From contig NZ_JAQPPK010000017.1 of the NCBI RefSeq assembly GCF_029952445.1, forward strand, positions 1 to 64,000: a DNA stretch of 64,000 bases, read 5' to 3'. Shown piece after piece: positions 60,112-64,000 of this stretch (position 1 is its first letter; every line of letters starts with the position of its first letter). A program made the translations under genes and the position numbers. Under the pieces are notes generated by a model, which was not told the origin of the DNA, ran no database searches, and worked only from the letters and a program-made list of their open reading frames with translations. The stretch is from Paenarthrobacter nitroguajacolicus. Its GTDB lineage: Bacteria; Actinomycetota; Actinomycetes; Actinomycetales; Micrococcaceae.

Positions 60112-62373
60112 TCATAGAACTTTGTCCAGGGTGATCGGTAGATCGAGGACCCGTTTTCCTGTTGCGTGGCGAACCGCATTGGCAATGGCCGCGGGTACTC
60201 CGGTGATTCCGATTTCACCTAGTCCAAGAAGCCCGAGTGGTGAGTTTGGTTCTGGTTTGTTCAGGTACTGCACGTCGATGTGTGGCACGTCGGCGTGGAC
60301 GGGTATGTGGTACTCGGACAGGCTGGGGTTGATGATCCTGCCCGAACGGTGGTCGATGAGGGTGCGCTCCGTCAGGGCCATGCCGATGCCCATGATGATT
60401 CCGCCGCGGAGCTGACTTTCGGCCGTGCGGGCATTGATGACAGTGCCGACGTCGAACACGCCCAACCAGCGCGACACCCGTACCTCGCCGGTGTCGGCAT
60501 CGACCCGGACCTCGCAGAACTGGGCGCCGGTGGCCGCTTTCGGCCGCCAGCCTACGTCGCGCACGGTCCGGGCGAGGAAGGCCGGCATGTTTGGCTTGTA
60601 GGCGACTTCGACATGATTACGGCCGGCGGCGTTCAGAATCTCGACGTAGCTTTGACCGCGGGTGCCGAAGAACAGTCCGGCGTCACGAGTATCCAGCTCG
60701 GGAAGCTTCCTTCCTTTGAAGGGTGAGGCTGGCTGTTTGCGCGCCAGGGTGAGCACGGACTGCTTGAGCTTGGTGCAGGCGGCCAGCACAGCAGCAGTGA
60801 CACTGGCGGTTTGAACGGAGCCAAATGCCGGAGCTCCCCAGGGCAGGTCGGTGTCGCCATACTCCACCCGGACCGCTTCCAGGGGAACGCCGAGTTCGTC
60901 GGCCACGATCTGGGTTTGGACAGTTGGCGCGCCCATGCCCATCTCCTGCATGGCGCACCGAACCACTACCGTCCCGTCCGCATTGAGGCGAACGGTGACG
61001 CTCGAGGTCAGTTGCATGGCCGTGTGGTGTGCCGTGGCCACCCCCATACCCACGAGCCAACGGCCGTCGCGCATCGCGCCGGCGCGGAGTTCCCGCTGAT
61101 CCCAGCCGAAGCGCTCGGCACCCACGGCGTACGCCTCACGGAGGTGACGGTGGGCGAACACTTTCCCGCTGACAGGCCCGCGGTCGGGTTCGTTGGCCAT
61201 CCGCAGCTGTATTGGGTCCATTCCCATGTCCCACGCGAGCTCATCGATCGCCGACTCAAGACCAAAGCTGCCGATTGCTTCCCCTGGAGCCCGCATGAAC
61301 GTATTGCTCACCAGGTCCAGCTTCATGCTGCTCTGCTGCAAGTAGATGTTGGGCGCCGCATACGTCTCGTGCGAAACTTCGGTGATCCGTTCGGGCATAC
61401 CTCCGACGTACCCGGTTCTTGACACGCTTGTGTGCACGATCGACGCCAACTGTCCGTCTGTTCCAGCCCCCAGCGCAACCCGCTGGGTGCTGGCCGTCCG
61501 TCCACCAACGGTGTGGTAAACACCTTCCCGCGTGAGCGTAAGCCGGACGGGACGTCCTGTAGCGCGTGCAGCCAACACCGCCAACAGGGTCCCTGCCCAT
61601 GGCCTCGCCTTGCCGCCGAACCCCCCTCCAACGAACGGGGACAAAACCCGAACGTTGTCCTTGGGAATCCCGAACCGTTTCGCCAATTGCCCCTGCACTC
61701 CGGTGAGGCTCTGGGTACCCTCGTGCACTGTCAACTTGTCGCCGTCCCAGACCGCCGTGGTCGCGTGCGGCTCCAGGGCGTTGTGGTTGTACTGCGGGGT
61801 GCTGAATTCGAGGTCCACTGTGAACGGTGACGTGGCAAGTGCGGCCATTGCGTCGCCTTTGTCGGCCTTACCCGTCATGAACGGGATCCCTTTATCCGGG
61901 ATGGCGTTGGGCACCTCGGAGGCGAAATCCACCTTCGCGTGCCAATGTTGGTACGTGGCTGTGACGAGCGACGCAGCGTACTGTGCCGCTTCGTGCGTCT
62001 CGGCGACCACGACGGCGATTGGCTGCCCGTTCCAGTGCACCTCGTCGGTGGCGAGGTAGTTCACGGAGGTGCTGATCGCGATGGAGCTGACATCGAAGGG
62101 GCTCAGCTTGCCGGCCGGCTTCATGGGTGGCGCGTTTTCGTGCGTCAGCACAGCCACCACGCCATCCACCGCCTTTGCGGCAGCTGTCTCCATGGACAGG
62201 ATCCTGCCGCGCGCGATCGTGGAGTAGACCAAGGCCGCGTAGGCCAGATCCGGGTAGGAGTACTCGGCAGCAAACCGGGCTTGTCCGGAGGTCTTCGCCG
62301 GACCATCGATGCGGGCAATCGGGCGTCCAACATACTTTCCATTGGTTCCGCCGGCAGGGGAGTCCTGTGTCAT
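60112..62373 (-). CDS. paoC: Aldehyde oxidoreductase molybdenum-binding subunit (PaoC/YagR-like)
   Basis: Large catalytic subunit of a xanthine-dehydrogenase-family enzyme, 753 residues. It oxidises aldehydes to acids at a molybdopterin cytosine dinucleotide centre. [20 protein letters not shown] opens the first domain; cofactor loops include [34 protein letters not shown] and [15 protein letters not shown]; the catalytic glutamate is in [14 protein letters not shown] near the end. No twin-arginine signal is seen on this or the other subunits, so a cytoplasmic enzyme is likely, unlike E. coli PaoABC. The start overlaps the FAD subunit stop by 4 bp. Confidence 0.9.
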   Translation of the reverse strand: MTQDSPAGGTNGKYVGRPIARIDGPAKTSGQARFAAEYSYPDLAYAALVYSTIARGRILSMETAAAKAVDGVVAVLTHENAPPMKPAGKLSPFDVSSIAISTSVNYLATDEVHWNGQPIAVVVAETHEAAQYAASLVTATYQHWHAKVDFASEVPNAIPDKGIPFMTGKADKGDAMAALATSPFTVDLEFSTPQYNHNALEPHATTAVWDGDKLTVHEGTQSLTGVQGQLAKRFGIPKDNVRVLSPFVGGGFGGKARPWAGTLLAVLAARATGRPVRLTLTREGVYHTVGGRTASTQRVALGAGTDGQLASIVHTSVSRTGYVGGMPERITEVSHETYAAPNIYLQQSSMKLDLVSNTFMRAPGEAIGSFGLESAIDELAWDMGMDPIQLRMANEPDRGPVSGKVFAHRHLREAYAVGAERFGWDQRELRAGAMRDGRWLVGMGVATAHHTAMQLTSSVTVRLNADGTVVVRCAMQEMGMGAPTVQTQIVADELGVPLEAVRVEYGDTDLPWGAPAFGSVQTASVTAAVLAACTKLKQSVLTLARKQPASPFKGRKLPELDTRDAGLFFGTRGQSYVEILNAAGRNHVEVAYKPNMPAFLARTVRDVGWRPKAATGAQFCEVRVDADTGEVRVSRWLGVFDVGTVINARTAESQLRGGIIMGIGMALTERTLIDHRSGRIINPSLSEYHIPVHADVPHIDVQYLNKPEPNSPLGLLGLGEIGITGVPAAIANAVRHATGKRVLDLPITLDKVL

Positions 62374-63359
62374 GAGCCCGCTCCTGCCTTACTCAAATCC
62401 CGCAGCACGGCAACGATGGTGGCTTCTGCGAGCGTGACTTTGAAGGCGTTTCCGGCTCGCACCGTTGCTGCCGCGAGTTCCGCCTCCGCAGCGCGACGGT
62501 AGGCCTGTTCGTCAGCCGGTCCGCCAAGCAGTAGCCGTTCAGCCTCGTAGGCCCGCCATGGCTTGGTGCCCACGCCGCCCAGTGCAAGCCTGATCCGGGT
62601 CACCTTGTCATCTTCAATCTCCAACGCCGCGGCAACTGAGGCCAGTGCGAAGGCATAAGATGCACGGTCGCGGACCTTGCGATAAGTCGAACGGGCAGAC
62701 AGCGGTGGGGGGAGCACGACGGCAGTGACAAGTTCGCCCGCTTCCAGCGTGTTTTCGATGTTGGGGGTATCTCCCGGAAGCCGATGCAATTCGGTAAGGG
62801 GGATCTCACGGGTCCCGCCAGGACCTTGCACATGGACTACAGCGTCAAGGGCGGACAGGGCGACGCACATATCCGAAGGGTGCGCGGCGATGCAGCTATC
62901 ACTGACGCCGAGGACCGCGCAACTGCGGTTGAACCCGTCGAGGGCGTCACAGCCACTTCCGGGTTGTCGTTTGTTGCATGCGGCGGCGTCGCTATAGAAG
63001 TAGGGACACCGGGTCCTCTGGAGCAGGTTGCCGCCCACGGTTGCCATGTTGCGCAGCTGCCCGGAGGCTCCGGACAACAATGCCTCCGACAACACACGGT
63101 AGCCCTTGCGAACCTTGGGGTGGGCCGCGAGTGTGCTGTTCCGCACCGCTGCCCCGATCCGCAGCGAGCCATCCGGCAGCTCTTCGATGCCGTCCAAGTG
63201 GAGGCCGGTAATGTCAACCAGGTGGTCGGGCTGCTCGATACCCTCGCGCATGAGGTCGACCAAGTTCGTTCCGCCCCCGAGGTACTTGGTTCCAGGCGGA
63301 GTGCCCGCGGGGATCGCAGCCTCGATATCGTGCGGCTTGAGATAGGTGAACGGTTTCAC
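62370..63359 (-). CDS. paoB: Aldehyde oxidoreductase FAD/4Fe-4S subunit (PaoB/YagS-like)
   Basis: FAD-binding electron-transfer subunit, 329 residues. FAD motifs are [16 protein letters not shown] and [16 protein letters not shown]. Between them and the C-terminal domain lies a cysteine-rich segment ([20 protein letters not shown], then GCDALDGF, then [12 protein letters not shown]), the insertion that holds an extra 4Fe-4S cluster in PaoB/YagS-type proteins and is absent from ordinary xanthine dehydrogenases. GTG at 63359 overlaps the small-subunit stop (GTGA). Confidence 0.9.
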   Translation of the reverse strand: MKPFTYLKPHDIEAAIPAGTPPGTKYLGGGTNLVDLMREGIEQPDHLVDITGLHLDGIEELPDGSLRIGAAVRNSTLAAHPKVRKGYRVLSEALLSGASGQLRNMATVGGNLLQRTRCPYFYSDAAACNKRQPGSGCDALDGFNRSCAVLGVSDSCIAAHPSDMCVALSALDAVVHVQGPGGTREIPLTELHRLPGDTPNIENTLEAGELVTAVVLPPPLSARSTYRKVRDRASYAFALASVAAALEIEDDKVTRIRLALGGVGTKPWRAYEAERLLLGGPADEQAYRRAAEAELAAATVRAGNAFKVTLAEATIVAVLRDLSKAGAGS

Positions 63360-63856
63360 CGGTTCTCCGTCCCTGCGACATCCTGAATCGCCATAATGAT
63401 TCCGTTGTACGCCCCACACCGGCAGAGGTTCCCGCTCATCCGCTCCCTGATCTCTTCCGGGCTCGGTTTGCCGGCTGGGACTTCCCCTGCCTCTGTCACC
63501 GCACTGGGCATCCCGGCCTGGTATTCGCCAAGCATTCCAAGGGCGGAGCAGATCTGCCCGGGCGTGCAGTAGCCGCATTGAAAACCGTCGCGGTGGATGA
63601 AGGCCTCCTGGATTGGATGGCTGACGCCTTCGATGGTGGTGATCTCACTACCGTCGTATGCGACGGCCAAGGCCAGGCAGGCATTGATCCGGCGCCCGTC
63701 AGCGAGCACCGTGCAGGCACCGCACGCCCCTTGGTCGCAGCCCTTCTTTGGGCCAGTAATTTTCAGTGTTTCCCGCAACAGGTCCAACAGGCTGACCCAC
63801 GGGTCCACATCGATCCGCTCGACAGAGCCGTTGAGCTTGATCTGGATTTCTGTCAT
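63356..63856 (-). CDS. paoA: Aldehyde oxidoreductase 2Fe-2S subunit (PaoA/YagT-like)
   Basis: Small iron-sulfur subunit, 166 residues. The plant-type ferredoxin cluster is bound by cysteines in [14 protein letters not shown] and the later NACL; the second cluster by [10 protein letters not shown] and [14 protein letters not shown] at 63856 ([12 protein letters not shown]) with GGGAGG upstream; no Tat signal peptide, whereas the E. coli counterpart is exported. First gene of the operon, divergent from the regulator at the right edge. Confidence 0.92.
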   Translation of the reverse strand: MTEIQIKLNGSVERIDVDPWVSLLDLLRETLKITGPKKGCDQGACGACTVLADGRRINACLALAVAYDGSEITTIEGVSHPIQEAFIHRDGFQCGYCTPGQICSALGMLGEYQAGMPSAVTEAGEVPAGKPSPEEIRERMSGNLCRCGAYNGIIMAIQDVAGTENR

Positions 63857-63900
63857 GTGATGCCTCCCACAAGACAAGCTAACAGGACGCCATTCTCCTA

Positions 63901-63932
63901 ACAAGGGAATGGTGTTCTTTTATCGCCCTTGT
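63901..63932. promoter_or_regulatory. Inverted repeat between paoA and the divergent regulator
   Basis: ACAAGGG (63901-63907) and CCCTTGT (63926-63932), separated by 18 bp, lie between the two divergent starts. Candidate regulator site; the arms are short, so the call is tentative. Confidence 0.35.
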
Positions 63933-63949
63933 CGTACCCTGATGTGGAT

Positions 63950-64000
63950 ATGACATCGCCGGCCTTCCTCCGCGCCAGACGCCCGGAGCAAAAACAGCAG
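63950..64000 (+). CDS. Start of a probable TetR-family regulator, cut by window edge
   Basis: ATG at 63950 opens 17 codons (MTSPAFLRARRPEQKQQ) to the window end. A basic, arginine-rich tail followed by EQKQQ just before the first helix is common in TetR repressors, and a divergent position before a catabolic operon fits. Too little is present for a firm family call. Confidence 0.45.
   Translation, partial: MTSPAFLRARRPEQKQQ

Noticed and set aside
1..64000. CRISPR arrays, insertion sequences, prophage, tRNA or rRNA genes
   Set aside because: No regularly spaced repeats, transposase or integrase frames, att-like repeats or tRNA-like cloverleaf ends were noticed while reading; a dedicated RNA scan was not possible.

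Overview
The window is high-GC DNA from an actinobacterium, most likely a soil Arthrobacter-type member of the Micrococcaceae. Evidence for this is a mycothione reductase, the actinobacterial trio SCO1664 / DUF3090 / MSMEG_4193-type phosphatase, Tat and lipoprotein exports, AAAGGAG ribosome sites with frequent GTG starts, and dense ATGA/GTGA-overlapping catabolic operons, each with its own regulator. No rRNA, tRNA, phage, insertion sequence or CRISPR array was seen. It reads as a stretch of chromosomal carbon-source modules.

Region by region. 1-3.7 kb: 2-methylcitrate dehydratase (prpD, cut by the left edge) behind a GntR/FCD regulator, divergent from an MHS-type transporter broken by a one-base frameshift. 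3.75-13.4 kb: an operon for the lower valine/isobutyrate route (methylmalonate-semialdehyde dehydrogenase, 3-hydroxyisobutyryl-CoA hydrolase, PrpE-like acyl-CoA synthetase, 3-hydroxyisobutyrate dehydrogenase, enoyl-CoA hydratase, then a GAF-LuxR regulator), preceded by a LysR gene and a divergent acyl-CoA dehydrogenase. Several strong palindromes lie between these genes. Propionyl-CoA from this route would feed a methylcitrate cycle, which fits prpD. 13.9-23 kb: IclR with a Gfo/Idh oxidoreductase and an MHS transporter, an esterase with a PucR-type regulator, an MFS exporter with a divergent ArsR regulator, and mycothione reductase. 23-34.2 kb: a fructan (levan/inulin) utilisation operon: LacI, a peptide-type (Opp/Dpp class) ABC transporter, a cytoplasmic GH32, a Tat-exported GH32 levanase or levan fructotransferase relative, and a fructokinase. 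34.4-36.6 kb: LacI plus aldo/keto reductase. 36.6-41.8 kb: the SCO1664/DUF3090/phosphatase trio, a DUF3500 Tat lipoprotein coupled to a HupE/UreJ membrane protein, and a DUF5655 protein.

42-59 kb is an inositol catabolic cluster. It holds a divergent sugar isomerase, an FrcBCA-type ABC importer, an aldehyde dehydrogenase, iolD, an HpcH/HpaI aldolase, three Gfo/Idh enzymes including an iolG candidate, a LacI regulator, a D-2-hydroxyacid dehydrogenase, an SDR, iolE and iolA. It lacks the genes for the usual steps after IolD (iolB isomerase, iolC kinase, iolJ aldolase) and instead carries an aldehyde dehydrogenase, a 2-hydroxyacid dehydrogenase and a pyruvate-type aldolase. I propose that these could form a non-phosphorylating branch: 5-deoxyglucuronate to 5-deoxyglucarate, to its 2-keto acid, to hydroxypyruvate plus malonate semialdehyde, the latter being the IolA substrate. 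This is inference from gene content and chemistry and is the most interesting item in the window.

59-64 kb: a convergent PaoABC-type molybdenum aldehyde oxidoreductase operon with its XdhC maturation factor, and the first codons of a divergent, probably TetR-type, regulator at the right edge.
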